From assembly GCA_024400415.1 (NCBI GenBank), contig JAKSMS010000015.1:1-41914 (forward strand): a stretch of 41,914 nt of DNA, read 5' to 3'. The notes beneath the pieces were generated by a model. That model was given only the letters and a program-made list of their open reading frames with translations, had not been told where the DNA came from and ran no database searches. The position numbers and the translations under genes are program-made. Shown in pieces: positions 9,679-17,873 of this stretch (position 1 is its first letter; each line of letters begins with the position of its first letter). The DNA comes from Bacteroidales bacterium (GTDB lineage: Bacteria; Bacteroidota; Bacteroidia; Bacteroidales; P3).

Positions 9679-10599
9679 ATGAATCAGTATAAGAAAATAT
9701 CAATTATCCGAATGGTCCTGCTGCCGATTCTGACAGTCTTGTCAATTAGCGTTCAGGCCCAAGTGAAGGCTTCTTTCGACAGCGTCAGCATCCTAATCGG
9801 AAGCCAAACCACCCTCACCATAAGCGGCACCAGCCAGTACCCAACAACCGAGGAACTTTCTCAAGACGGACTGGTTGCGCTAGAGCAATGGTACGATACT
9901 ATTGATGGCAACATCCTCCAGAGAACCACCATTACCAGTTTTGACGAAGGCGACCACTTCTTGAGATATACTCCTGACGATTCCCTGCTGCTCACCGTCA
10001 ACGACGTGGCTAATGTCGACACCACATCCCTCGACATTAAGGATATTGCCGGACTCATGGAAGAGCCCTACACCTTTTGGGAAATCTTCCGATGGATATT
10101 ATTAGCAATGGGTATCGCAGCCTTAATTGCCGGAGGAATATGGCTGGCTCGCTACATCATCAGAAAGCGCCGCGAGAACCAGCCCATCATTCCAATGCCC
10201 AAGGCACCGCAAAAACCAGCCGACCAGCGGGCCCTCGACGCGCTGGAGGCGCTACGCACCAAGCAGTTGTGGCAGCAAGGCAAACTGAAAGAATACCACA
10301 CCGACCTCACCGACATCTTGCGCCAGTTCCTCGAAGAATGCTATGCCATTCCATCCACTGAAATGACCTCAGACCAGACGCTCGACGCCTTTGAGTCTAC
10401 TCGGACTTGTACTACAGAAAGCAAGGAGATACTACGCAGAATACTGCTAACTGCCGACATGGTAAAATTTGCCAAATCCGAGCCGCTGCCTCACGAGCAC
10501 GACCGCTCGATGAGCGACGCCAAAGCTTTTGTAATGGCCTGTCACGAATCAGACGAACGGCTTGCTGCCGAGAACAATCCTAAAACCAAAGAGTCTTAA
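9679..10599 (+). CDS. Exported, single-pass membrane protein of the Bat operon (unnamed third gene)
   Basis: About 306 residues. I use the ATG at 9679 rather than a TTG at 9670. An N-terminal hydrophobic signal ends near QAQ. Then comes a beta-rich extracytoplasmic region of about 100 residues (ASFDSVSILIGSQTTLTISG...), similar in pattern to the N-terminal strands of BatD. A transmembrane helix lies at about residues 132-160 (FWEIFRWILLAMGIAALIAG), then a basic stop-transfer (RKRRENQ) and a cytoplasmic helical tail (LDALEALRTKQLWQQGKLKEYHTDLTDILRQFLEECY). That tail resembles the cytoplasmic end of BatD and of DUF4381 proteins, which occupy this slot in related operons. Its exact function is unknown. 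It precedes batA by 2 bp. Confidence 0.8.
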   Translation: MNQYKKISIIRMVLLPILTVLSISVQAQVKASFDSVSILIGSQTTLTISGTSQYPTTEELSQDGLVALEQWYDTIDGNILQRTTITSFDEGDHFLRYTPDDSLLLTVNDVANVDTTSLDIKDIAGLMEEPYTFWEIFRWILLAMGIAALIAGGIWLARYIIRKRRENQPIIPMPKAPQKPADQRALDALEALRTKQLWQQGKLKEYHTDLTDILRQFLEECYAIPSTEMTSDQTLDAFESTRTCTTESKEILRRILLTADMVKFAKSEPLPHEHDRSMSDAKAFVMACHESDERLAAENNPKTKES

Positions 10600-10601
10600 T
10601 C

Positions 10602-11594
10602 ATGAGCAACATCACATTCGCACACCCATGGATACTGCTGCTTCTGGTTCTGATTCCGATGCTGGCAGCATGGTATATTTTTAAATATCGAAAACAGCAC
10701 GCAGCACTCCAATTCTCGAATCTTAAGCTGTTCCAGAATGCCAAGAAGACCTTCCGACAGCGATTCTACCCTGCACTGTTCGCATTGAGAATGGTGGCAT
10801 TAGCTGCTGCCATAGTAGCCCTAGCGCGTCCTCAAAGCATGCTCAGCCGCCAAGAAATGAAGGTCGAAGGAATTGATATCGTACTGGCAATGGACGTTAG
10901 CGGAAGCATGCTGGCCGAAGACTTCCGGCCTAACAGATTAGAGGCCGCCAAATCAGTGGCCAAAGACTTCATCGACGGACGTCGCAACGACCGTATCGGA
11001 TTAGTTGAATTTGCAGGCGAAGCCTTCACCCAGACGCCGCTTACCATCGACCACCAGATACTTCTGCGCCAACTCTCCTCTATGAAGAGCGGAGACCTCA
11101 AAGATGGCACCGCACTCGGAGACGGACTTGCCACTGCAATCAACCGCATCAAAGACAGCGAAGCCAAAAGCAAAGTCATCATCCTTCTCACCGACGGCAT
11201 GAACAACCTTGGTTCTGTCGACCCCCAGCATGCTGCCGAGATTGCAGCCCTCTACGACATACGGCTCTACACCATCGGCGTGGGCACTAGAGGCAATGCC
11301 CCCTACCCTATGAGAGACCAATTTGGACGCATCCACTATCAGAATATTCCTGTAGAAATCGACGAGCCGCTGATGACCGAAATGGCCAATACCACCAAAG
11401 ACGGACGCTATTTCAGAGCCACCAACAAGAAGTCGCTCAAAGAGATCTTTGCACAGATAGACAAGATGGAGCGCACCAAAGTTGACGTAACGCAATACAG
11501 CCAGCACCGCGACGAATATTGGCCATGGCTCATTATCTCCCTTGCCGCTTTGGCAATCGAGGAACTGCTTCGCTTATTATACTTCAAAAAGTAA
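10602..11594 (+). CDS. batA: BatA, VWA-domain membrane protein
   Basis: 330 residues. Two N-terminal transmembrane helices (about 9-27 and 57-75) flank a short basic loop. A von Willebrand factor A domain follows from residue about 90, with a complete MIDAS start DVSGSM (98-103), the downstream T in 'GDLKDGTALGDGL' and 'ILLTDGMNN'. A C-terminal helix (about 305-325) returns to the membrane. The arrangement TM-TM-VWA-TM is that of BatA/BatB of the Bacteroides aerotolerance operon. The VWA domain probably binds a divalent metal and a protein partner. batB follows after 6 bp. Confidence 0.9.
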   Translation: MSNITFAHPWILLLLVLIPMLAAWYIFKYRKQHAALQFSNLKLFQNAKKTFRQRFYPALFALRMVALAAAIVALARPQSMLSRQEMKVEGIDIVLAMDVSGSMLAEDFRPNRLEAAKSVAKDFIDGRRNDRIGLVEFAGEAFTQTPLTIDHQILLRQLSSMKSGDLKDGTALGDGLATAINRIKDSEAKSKVIILLTDGMNNLGSVDPQHAAEIAALYDIRLYTIGVGTRGNAPYPMRDQFGRIHYQNIPVEIDEPLMTEMANTTKDGRYFRATNKKSLKEIFAQIDKMERTKVDVTQYSQHRDEYWPWLIISLAALAIEELLRLLYFKK

Positions 11595-11600
11595 TACGCC

Positions 11601-12653
11601 ATGATTTTCGAAAAACCTCAAATATTATATCTGCTCATACTGATTCCACTACTGATAGCCTTGTGGGTATGGATGAGGATACGCAATCGCAGACTGCTTG
11701 AACGGTTTGCCGACAAAGGAATGTTCGGCAGACTGATACCCGACGAGTCGAGAAGGCGTCCTGCGACCAAGATGATCCTCCTCATGAGCGCATTAGCCTG
11801 CCTGATAGTGGCAGTAGCCAATCCCCAAGTGGGAAGCAGAATGGTTAAAGGTCAGAAACTCGGCAGCGACATCGCTATCTGCCTAGACATCAGCAACAGC
11901 ATGATGGCCGAAGACCTTCAGCCCAACCGCCTAGAACGAAGCAAGCGAATAGTCAACAATCTGCTCAACGAACTGGGCGGCGACCGCGTCTCGCTCATCG
12001 TATTTGCCGGCAGCAGCTACATCCAGATGCCCCTAACCAACGACTATAGTGCCGTAAAACTATTTATGGACCAGATAAGTTGCGACCTTATCAGCCAGCA
12101 GGGCACCGCTATCGGTGACGCCATCGAGAAAGCCATGGAAAGCTTTGGCTACGGAGACCCCGACCGAGAATGGGAACGCAGTAAAAGCCGCGCAATCGTA
12201 GTCATTAGCGACGGTGAAAACCACGAAGATGATGCCGAAGAGGCCGCCAGCAAAGCCAGCAAAGAAGGTGTAATAGTATGCACTATAGGCATGGGCCTTC
12301 CCGAAGGAGTACCCATTCCAGAATACGTCAGAGGCCAGCGCGTAGGCTATAAGAAAGACCACAACGGCAACACCGTCACCACCAGCCTTAACGAAAAAAT
12401 GCTGTCCGACATCGCCGAGGCCGGCAACGGAACATACTTAAGAGCCGGCAACATCAACGCCAGCCTTAGCGCCATCACCAACGAAATCGAGTCCCTCGAA
12501 AAAGCAAATTTTGGCGAAGCCATGTTCAGCGAATACGAAAGCCGATACATGTACCCTCTAGTGGCAGCAATCGTGCTAATGATACTGGAACTGATGATCT
12601 TTGAACGAAGAAACAAGAAGTTCAACCTTAGCAAAATCCTCCAAAAGAAATGA
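11601..12653 (+). CDS. batB: BatB, VWA-domain membrane protein
   Basis: 350 residues with the same architecture as BatA: two N-terminal helices (about 8-25 and 57-74), a VWA domain with MIDAS DISNSM (96-101), 'GTAIGDAIEKA' and 'VVISDGENHEDDAEEA', and a C-terminal membrane helix (about 315-332). The conserved DGENHEDD differs from BatA's DGMNN and is usual for BatB. Its stop overlaps the batC start (ATGA at 12650-12653), which suggests translational coupling. Confidence 0.9.
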   Translation: MIFEKPQILYLLILIPLLIALWVWMRIRNRRLLERFADKGMFGRLIPDESRRRPATKMILLMSALACLIVAVANPQVGSRMVKGQKLGSDIAICLDISNSMMAEDLQPNRLERSKRIVNNLLNELGGDRVSLIVFAGSSYIQMPLTNDYSAVKLFMDQISCDLISQQGTAIGDAIEKAMESFGYGDPDREWERSKSRAIVVISDGENHEDDAEEAASKASKEGVIVCTIGMGLPEGVPIPEYVRGQRVGYKKDHNGNTVTTSLNEKMLSDIAEAGNGTYLRAGNINASLSAITNEIESLEKANFGEAMFSEYESRYMYPLVAAIVLMILELMIFERRNKKFNLSKILQKK

Positions 12654-13438
12654 AGAAGATATTCATCATACTCACGCTAACGATGCTATGCTCGATAGCC
12701 GATGCCCAGACCCAAGCCAACAAAAAGGCTGTGCGCCAGGGCAACAATCTGTATGGCAAAGAGAAATACGAAGACGCCTCCACTGCATACCTGAAAGGCA
12801 TCGGACAAGACAGCACCTACCACAAGCTCCACTACAACCTAGGGAACGCGCTCTATCGGCAGAAAAACTACGGTGAAGCACAAAAACACTTTGAAACCGC
12901 TATAAAAAGTCCATCAATATCCAAGGCCGAAAAAAGCAGAGCCTACCACAATCTGGGCAATTGCCACCTCCAATCAGGACTACAGAACAGACAAAACGGA
13001 ATGAACGAATTCCAGCAAGCCGTCGACAACTACAAGGAGGCCTTGAAGCTCGACCCAAAAAACGAGGACACACGCTACAACCTATCTTACGCTAAGAAGC
13101 TATTGGCCCAAGCCCAACAGCAACAGCAGCAACAGCAACAAAACGGCGGCGGCCAAGACAATAAGCAAAACCAGGACCAGAACAACCAAGACCAAAAACA
13201 GAACAACCAGAACAATCAAAACAAAGACCAAAATAAAGATCAGAACAAAGACCAGCAACAGAACCAGAACGGCCAACAAAAGAAGCAAGACCAACAGGAT
13301 CAGCAGCAACAAAAGCAGAAAAAGCAGGATGCCGAGCGACTGCTCGATGCCGTTCGAAACAACGAAAAGAATACCATAAAGGATAAACAGAAAAAACTCG
13401 AAGTGGGCCGCGTCGGCACCATTGAGAAAGACTGGTAA
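12650..13438 (+). CDS. batC: BatC, exported TPR protein with a Q/N/D/K-rich tail
   Basis: 262 residues. A signal peptide MKKIFIILTLTMLCSIADA is followed by tetratricopeptide repeats (about residues 25-150), e.g. 'YHKLHYNLGNALYRQKNYGEAQ' type units and KALKLDPKNEDTRYNLSY-like helices. From about residue 152 to 222 the chain becomes extremely low in complexity: almost only Q, N, D and K, with a run of nine glutamines written in mixed CAA/CAG codons. It then ends in a short basic/acidic segment. BatC proteins are TPR proteins, and Q-rich tails are seen in this family. The start overlaps batB by four bases, and batD starts 11 bp after the stop. Confidence 0.88.
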   Translation: MKKIFIILTLTMLCSIADAQTQANKKAVRQGNNLYGKEKYEDASTAYLKGIGQDSTYHKLHYNLGNALYRQKNYGEAQKHFETAIKSPSISKAEKSRAYHNLGNCHLQSGLQNRQNGMNEFQQAVDNYKEALKLDPKNEDTRYNLSYAKKLLAQAQQQQQQQQQNGGGQDNKQNQDQNNQDQKQNNQNNQNKDQNKDQNKDQQQNQNGQQKKQDQQDQQQQKQKKQDAERLLDAVRNNEKNTIKDKQKKLEVGRVGTIEKDW

Positions 13439-13449
13439 AGACCATAGAA

Positions 13450-15246
13450 ATGAAAAGACTTTTAGCACTAGCTGCACTCTTATTATCACTTTGCGGCCTT
13501 CAGGCCCAGCAGATAACAGTCCAGGCCCCCCGTTCGGTGCCTGCTGGTCAGTATTTCCACGTCCGCTTTGAAGTCAACGGACAAGCCTCACAGTTCGAAC
13601 CGCCTACCGTCACTGGTGCCAAAATCGTGAGCGGCCCTAGCTACCAGATGAGCAGCAGCACGTCCTACGTCAACGGCCGGTCCACTAGCAGCGTATCCAC
13701 CACTTTCGATTACGCCATGCGGTCCGACAAAGAAGGCACAGCCACAATAGGCGCAGCATACTGCACGGTTGGCGGTCAGAAGGCGGCTTCACAAGGATTC
13801 ACTATCAAGATCACAAAACCCGACCCACAACAGCAGCAGCGCCAGCAGGCACAAAGCAATCCTCGCCAGCAAGCCTCGGCAGACCAACCGGTGGAAATTG
13901 ATGCGAAGAGCCTCTTTGCCCGCGCTTCGATTAGCAAATCCAATCCATACAAAGGTGAGCAAGTCATCATCACCTATAAAATCTACACCCAAGTTCCGCT
14001 AAGCCAATACCAGATAGACAAACTGCCCGGCAATAAAGGATTCTGGAGCGAAGACCTCAGCGAAGGCCGCAAGATCAAGCAATACGAAGAAACCGTTGAC
14101 GGAAGACGCTATTCTGTGGCCGAAATCCGCAGAGGTGCTATGTTTGCTCAAGAAAGCGGCAATATCCGCATCACTCCTCTCGACCTCGACGTGCTCGCAA
14201 TGGTTCAACGCCGTCGCACAGGAACCATTTGGGACCTTTTCGACGACCCATTCTTCAATAGCGCCAGAGCCGTAGAGAAACACCTACGAACCAATTCTCT
14301 CAATGTACAAGTCAAGCCACTCCCCAACGAACCCGAAGGATTCATTGGCGGCGTAGGCTCATTCGAGGTGAAAGACCAGGCCGACCTTCAAGAGGTGCGC
14401 GCCAACGAGGCCGTAACCTACACCGTCACCATCAGCGGCAGCGGCAACCTCATGCTGATCAATACCCCAGAACTCAACTTTGCCCAGAATGTAGAAGTCT
14501 ACGACCCCGAAACCAAAGACAAGATCAATCGCTCCGACAACGGCATATCCGGCAGCCGAACCTTCCAATGGGTGCTGATTCCTCGAAGCGAAGGCACACT
14601 CACCATACCCGAAACCACCATCTACACCTTCGACCCAAAGACTGGCACCTACGCTTCACACAAGATTGGCGGTATCGACATTAAGGTAACCCCTGGCGAC
14701 CCCAAAGCCATGCAGCACGTAAGCAACAAGAGCGACGTCAAGAAACTCAATTCCGACATCAACTTCATCAAGAAAGGCAACCCGCGCCTTGACCAATTGG
14801 GAGACAGCCATCACTTCCTATGGTTTTGGATAATACTCGCTAGCGAAATCATCTTGGCCTGCATTGCTATAGCCGTCGGAAAGCGACGCGAAGCACAAGC
14901 CAAGGACATTGCCGGCACCCGACTCCGCCGCGCCACCAAAGAGGCCCGCAAGCGCCTCCGCAAGGCCGAAGCCCACATCAAGAGCGGCAACGACAACCTC
15001 TTCTACGAAGAAGTCTACAAGGCCATCTGGGGCTGCCTCGCCGACAAGTTCAACATCAACCTCTCGCAACTATCCAGCGACACCGTGATGGAATGCCTCA
15101 AGGAAAAACAAGTCCCCGAAGAGCAGCAGCAGCTTATCCAAACCACTCTCAACGATGTTGATTTCGCAAGATTCGCACCAGGCGACAAGTCGCAACTCAA
15201 ACAGGAAATCTACGACAAGGCCCTTCGCATGATCGCATCACTCTAA
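13450..15246 (+). CDS. batD: BatD
   Basis: 598 residues. It has a signal peptide (ending ...CGLQAQ) and a long beta-rich periplasmic region with the BatD pattern 'VQAPRSVPAGQYFHVRFEVN' and later 'FARASISKSNPYKGEQVIITYKIYT'. A conserved W/F-rich stretch 'GFWSEDLSEGRKIKQYEETVDGRRY' follows. One transmembrane helix lies near 455-476 (FLWFWIILASEIILACIAIA), followed by a basic cytoplasmic tail with helices. A glutamine-rich linker (about residues 127-143) separates the first two periplasmic modules. BatD is the largest Bat protein and probably spans the periplasm to contact BatA/BatB. Its molecular role is not settled. Confidence 0.9.
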   Translation: MKRLLALAALLLSLCGLQAQQITVQAPRSVPAGQYFHVRFEVNGQASQFEPPTVTGAKIVSGPSYQMSSSTSYVNGRSTSSVSTTFDYAMRSDKEGTATIGAAYCTVGGQKAASQGFTIKITKPDPQQQQRQQAQSNPRQQASADQPVEIDAKSLFARASISKSNPYKGEQVIITYKIYTQVPLSQYQIDKLPGNKGFWSEDLSEGRKIKQYEETVDGRRYSVAEIRRGAMFAQESGNIRITPLDLDVLAMVQRRRTGTIWDLFDDPFFNSARAVEKHLRTNSLNVQVKPLPNEPEGFIGGVGSFEVKDQADLQEVRANEAVTYTVTISGSGNLMLINTPELNFAQNVEVYDPETKDKINRSDNGISGSRTFQWVLIPRSEGTLTIPETTIYTFDPKTGTYASHKIGGIDIKVTPGDPKAMQHVSNKSDVKKLNSDINFIKKGNPRLDQLGDSHHFLWFWIILASEIILACIAIAVGKRREAQAKDIAGTRLRRATKEARKRLRKAEAHIKSGNDNLFYEEVYKAIWGCLADKFNINLSQLSSDTVMECLKEKQVPEEQQQLIQTTLNDVDFARFAPGDKSQLKQEIYDKALRMIASL

Positions 15247-15262
15247 CCCAACCCCACAAACC

Positions 15263-16018
15263 ATGAAAAAGACATTCATCTACATACTCTTCGTCATGCT
15301 GGCATCCACACTCAGTGCCGCCACACCCGAGCAGCTGATGGAGCAAGGCAACAAGGCTTACGAATCCAAAAATTACCAAGAAGCCATCAACACCTACCAA
15401 GACATTCTCCACCAAGGCTATGCTAGCCACCAGCTCTACTACAATCTCGGCAACGCCCACTTCCGCATGGGAGACTACGCCCACGCCATCCTCTTCTACG
15501 AGCGAGCCTTGAGAATCAACCCTACCGACGCAGAAACCCTCGAGAATCTTGAGCTGGCACAAAGCCGCACCCAGGACCAGATTGAAGAAATACCCCAATT
15601 CCTCGTGGTACGACTCTACAAATCCATGCTGCGCTGGCTTTCGCCAATAGGATGGCTGATAGCCACGCTCATTCTTGCAGCCATCGCCCTATCAGCAATC
15701 GTGGTGCTCATCATCAGCAGCAGCTACCAAACCCGCAAATGGAGCTTTGTCATTGCCGCAGCAGCATTGCTAGCAGCCCTACTGGCAGGCGCCAACGCCT
15801 GGGCGTCGTACAGCCGCCAGCAAAACCACGACGAGGCCATCGTAATGCCCACCATGATCAGCGTCAAGAGTTCGCCAGAAGAGGGCGGCATAGAAAAGTT
15901 CATACTCCACTCTGGCACTAAGGTGGAGATTACCGACGAACTGAACGACTGGTACAAAATAGTCATTGCAGACGGCGAAAAAGGCTGGCTGCACGCAAAC
16001 GAAATAGAGCGAATATGA
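15263..16018 (+). CDS. batE: BatE, TPR plus SH3-like membrane protein
   Basis: 251 residues. A signal peptide (about 1-18) precedes TPR helices (about 20-105: EQLMEQGNKAYESKNYQEAI, YYNLGNAHFRMGDYAHAILF, YERALRINPTDAETLENLEL). Two transmembrane helices follow at about 130-152 and 160-181. A C-terminal bacterial SH3-like module covers about 190-251 (ISVKSSPEEGG...LHSGTKVEITDELNDWYKI...GEKGWLHANEIERI). This combination is characteristic of BatE. The SH3 module may bind peptidoglycan or a Bat partner. Its stop overlaps the start of the WG-repeat gene by four bases. Confidence 0.9.
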   Translation: MKKTFIYILFVMLASTLSAATPEQLMEQGNKAYESKNYQEAINTYQDILHQGYASHQLYYNLGNAHFRMGDYAHAILFYERALRINPTDAETLENLELAQSRTQDQIEEIPQFLVVRLYKSMLRWLSPIGWLIATLILAAIALSAIVVLIISSSYQTRKWSFVIAAAALLAALLAGANAWASYSRQQNHDEAIVMPTMISVKSSPEEGGIEKFILHSGTKVEITDELNDWYKIVIADGEKGWLHANEIERI

Positions 16019-17301
16019 AGAAACACCTCTGGATGCTTATAGCCCTTGTAGGCTATGCTTTGAGTGCTTCGGCACAAAAGGACGACGTGCGATACGTCGA
16101 CAACGAAGAATGCGGCTGCTCGCTAACCTATGTCAACGGCATTCAAACCACACAGAGCGGACGCAAGTTCGGCTTCAAGCTCGACGACGGCACCCAGATC
16201 GTTCCCAATAAATACATGTACGTCGACCGTTTCTACAACGGATTCTGCAAAGTATGGATGGACTACGCCCAGGCAGGACTCATCGACAGCACCGGCAAAG
16301 AGATAGTGCCATGCATCTTCGACGAGGTGATGACGCCCTCCGAGGGAATGGTCATGGTAATGAAGGACCAAAAACTAGGATACTACACCACAAAAGGCGA
16401 GCTGAAGATTGATATCCAATACCCTGCCGCATCCGACTTCCATCAAGGACTAGCCGCCGTAGCCATCATGACGGACACCGACATGGCCTCGTTCGGCTAC
16501 ATCGACACTACTGGACAGGTGGTTATCGAGCCTCAATACCAATTTGCACAACCATTCCAAGAAGGCTACGCCGTAGTAAAACAGTACGACCGATTCGGCA
16601 TGATCGACCGCAAAGGAAATACCGTCATGCCCATCAAGTACCAGCACATCACGTCAATGAAAGGCGGACGCCTCTTTGCAGGAGTCGACGACGAAATAGC
16701 CATGTTCAACGAAGACTTCAAGCAGCTGACCCCTTTCATCTACCAGAGAGTCGACCACGAAGGCAATGGACTCTACCTGATGATGCGCAACAACAAATAC
16801 GGATTCATCAACCGACAGGGAAAAGAGGTAATTCGCTGCCAATACGATCAGGCCGGCGGCTTCAACGAGGGATACTCATGGGTGACGAAGAACGGACTCT
16901 ACGGCATCATCAACACCAAAGGCCGCCACCTAATTCCCATCGCCTACGAGAACAACGGCAATTCCCTAGGACTCTACTCCTTCAGCGAAGGGCTTGCCCC
17001 CATCTGTAAAGAGGGCAAGGTGGGCTACATCGACAGACATGGAAAACTAGTCATACCAGCCATTTACGATGCCGCAAAACCATTCACCGAAGGCATAGCT
17101 CCCGTGTGCCAAAAAGGCCTTTGGGGCTATATCGACCACAAGGCAGAACTCGTCATTCCCACCATATTCGACGATGCCGAAACCTTCGAATCGGGTCGCG
17201 CACAGGTGATGCTTCACGGACGCCTGCACTACATGAATCCCAACGGCGAATGCGTGAAAGACTGCAAAGGCATGCCTGGCACTTGGCGAACAGACAGATA
17301 G
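16015..17301 (+). CDS. Exported WG-repeat protein, last gene of the Bat block
   Basis: 428 residues. A signal peptide (MKKHLWMLIALVGYALSASA) is followed by about eight WG-type repeats across nearly the whole chain, on the pattern 'kyGfid.kGkevIp.kYd.a..F.eGla.V'. Examples are FGYIDTTGQVVIEPQYQFA, YGFINRQGKEVIRCQYDQA, VGYIDRHGKLVIPAIYDAA and WGYIDHKAELVIPTIFDDA. WG repeats form beta-rich units of uncertain function and are common in exported Bacteroidota proteins. The ATGA overlap with batE suggests translational coupling and a role tied to the Bat complex, but this is inference from position. No terminator was seen after it. Confidence 0.88.
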   Translation: MKKHLWMLIALVGYALSASAQKDDVRYVDNEECGCSLTYVNGIQTTQSGRKFGFKLDDGTQIVPNKYMYVDRFYNGFCKVWMDYAQAGLIDSTGKEIVPCIFDEVMTPSEGMVMVMKDQKLGYYTTKGELKIDIQYPAASDFHQGLAAVAIMTDTDMASFGYIDTTGQVVIEPQYQFAQPFQEGYAVVKQYDRFGMIDRKGNTVMPIKYQHITSMKGGRLFAGVDDEIAMFNEDFKQLTPFIYQRVDHEGNGLYLMMRNNKYGFINRQGKEVIRCQYDQAGGFNEGYSWVTKNGLYGIINTKGRHLIPIAYENNGNSLGLYSFSEGLAPICKEGKVGYIDRHGKLVIPAIYDAAKPFTEGIAPVCQKGLWGYIDHKAELVIPTIFDDAETFESGRAQVMLHGRLHYMNPNGECVKDCKGMPGTWRTDR

Positions 17302-17513
17302 CCTATAAAGCCAGCCTAAACGCAACAAAATAGCGAAACCATTACGTCATCCCAGACCCCATCCCCTACCCTTCATCACGCCCCATTACGGACAATCCAA
17401 AGACACCAATTGCCCGCAACGAGGCTTCATCTATCCAATAACCTTTCCTAACAAAGTGCAATGGCCTCATTAAGAATGGCATAACTATTGCTTATCTCAA
17501 TGTAAACTGGCGC

Positions 17514-17610
17514 ATATGTGCTATATGTGTGCTATATATGTGCTATATATGTCCTATGCTATAGGAATAGCAGAAATATAGCACATATATAGCACACATA
17601 TAGCACATAT
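17514..17610. repeat. 97-bp palindromic element, copy A
   Basis: Two perfect 35-bp inverted arms (17514-17548 and 17576-17610) enclose a 27-bp centre. Each arm is made of 11-bp units: TATGTGCTATA, TGTGTGCTATA, TATGTGCTATA on the left and their complements (TATAGCACATA, TATAGCACACA, TATAGCACATA) on the right. A fourth degenerate unit, TATGTCCTATG, runs into the centre. The centre contains its own small hairpin, TCCTAT-GCT-ATAGGA (17552-17566). C at 17513 and G at 17611 extend the arms to 36 bp. An identical pair of arms occurs at 33282-33378. Confidence 0.95.
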
Positions 17611-17639
17611 GATTGAGATAGGAGCCAGATAGGGGCTAG

Positions 17640-17790
17640 ATGAGAAACAAGAAGTCCGGACCTAAGGAACAAACCGTCCTTCACTAAAAAAGGGGCTGCT
17701 TCGATCTAAGGAACGAGTTGCCTCGCTCTAAGAAACAGGATGTGACGGAGCCGTGAAACTAGCGGTGTCGGAGCTGTGAAAAATTAAATT
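17640..17790 (+). repeat. Degenerate tandem array with 22-23-bp period
   Basis: Units begin at 17640, 17662, 17684, 17706, 17728, 17751 and 17774. Each starts with a variant of CTAAGGAAC: ATGAGAAAC, CTAAGGAAC, CTAAAAAAG, CTAAGGAAC, CTAAGAAAC, CCGTGAAAC, CTGTGAAAA. Most end in a variant of TCCTTCG, GCCTCG or GTCGGAG. Spacing is exactly 22 bp for the first four steps and 23 bp for the next two. Identity between units is low to moderate, so this is an eroded or diversifying array rather than a fresh duplication. Confidence 0.6.
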
Positions 17791-17824
17791 TTTATAAAAC
17801 TGCGGAAATATCCTTTTTTTTGCA

Positions 17825-17832
17825 TAACTTTG
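17825..17832 (+). promoter_or_regulatory. -7 promoter element of the caspase-fold gene
   Basis: TAACTTTG matches TAnnTTTG and lies 41 bp before the ATG at 17874, just after the 22-bp array. No clear TTG is seen at the -33 distance. Confidence 0.5.
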
Positions 17833-17873
17833 CATAGTTTATTTTTGCTTATTATAAATAGTAAATTTTGAAT

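Larger units (their letters stand above)
17302..17873. other. Gene-free spacer carrying a palindromic element and a tandem array
   Basis: About 570 bp without a credible gene. It opens with a C-rich stretch (about 17349-17391). It then holds the 97-bp inverted-repeat element (17514-17610), a degenerate 22-bp tandem array (17640-17790) and the promoter element of the caspase-fold gene (17825-17832). Confidence 0.7.

Noticed and set aside
13104..13335. Frameshift or slippage artefact in batC
   Set aside because: The frame stays open and ends in a normal tail just before batD, and glutamine codons are mixed, so there is no homopolymer tract that would suggest an error.
17514..17610. CRISPR-like array
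   Set aside because: The 11-bp units are contiguous and inverted around a centre; there are no unique spacers, no leader and no cas genes.
17514..17610. Ordinary Rho-independent terminator of the Bat operon
   Set aside because: The arms are A/T-rich, far too long, lie more than 200 bp after the last stop, and lack a T tract; the second copy lies in another context with the same arms.
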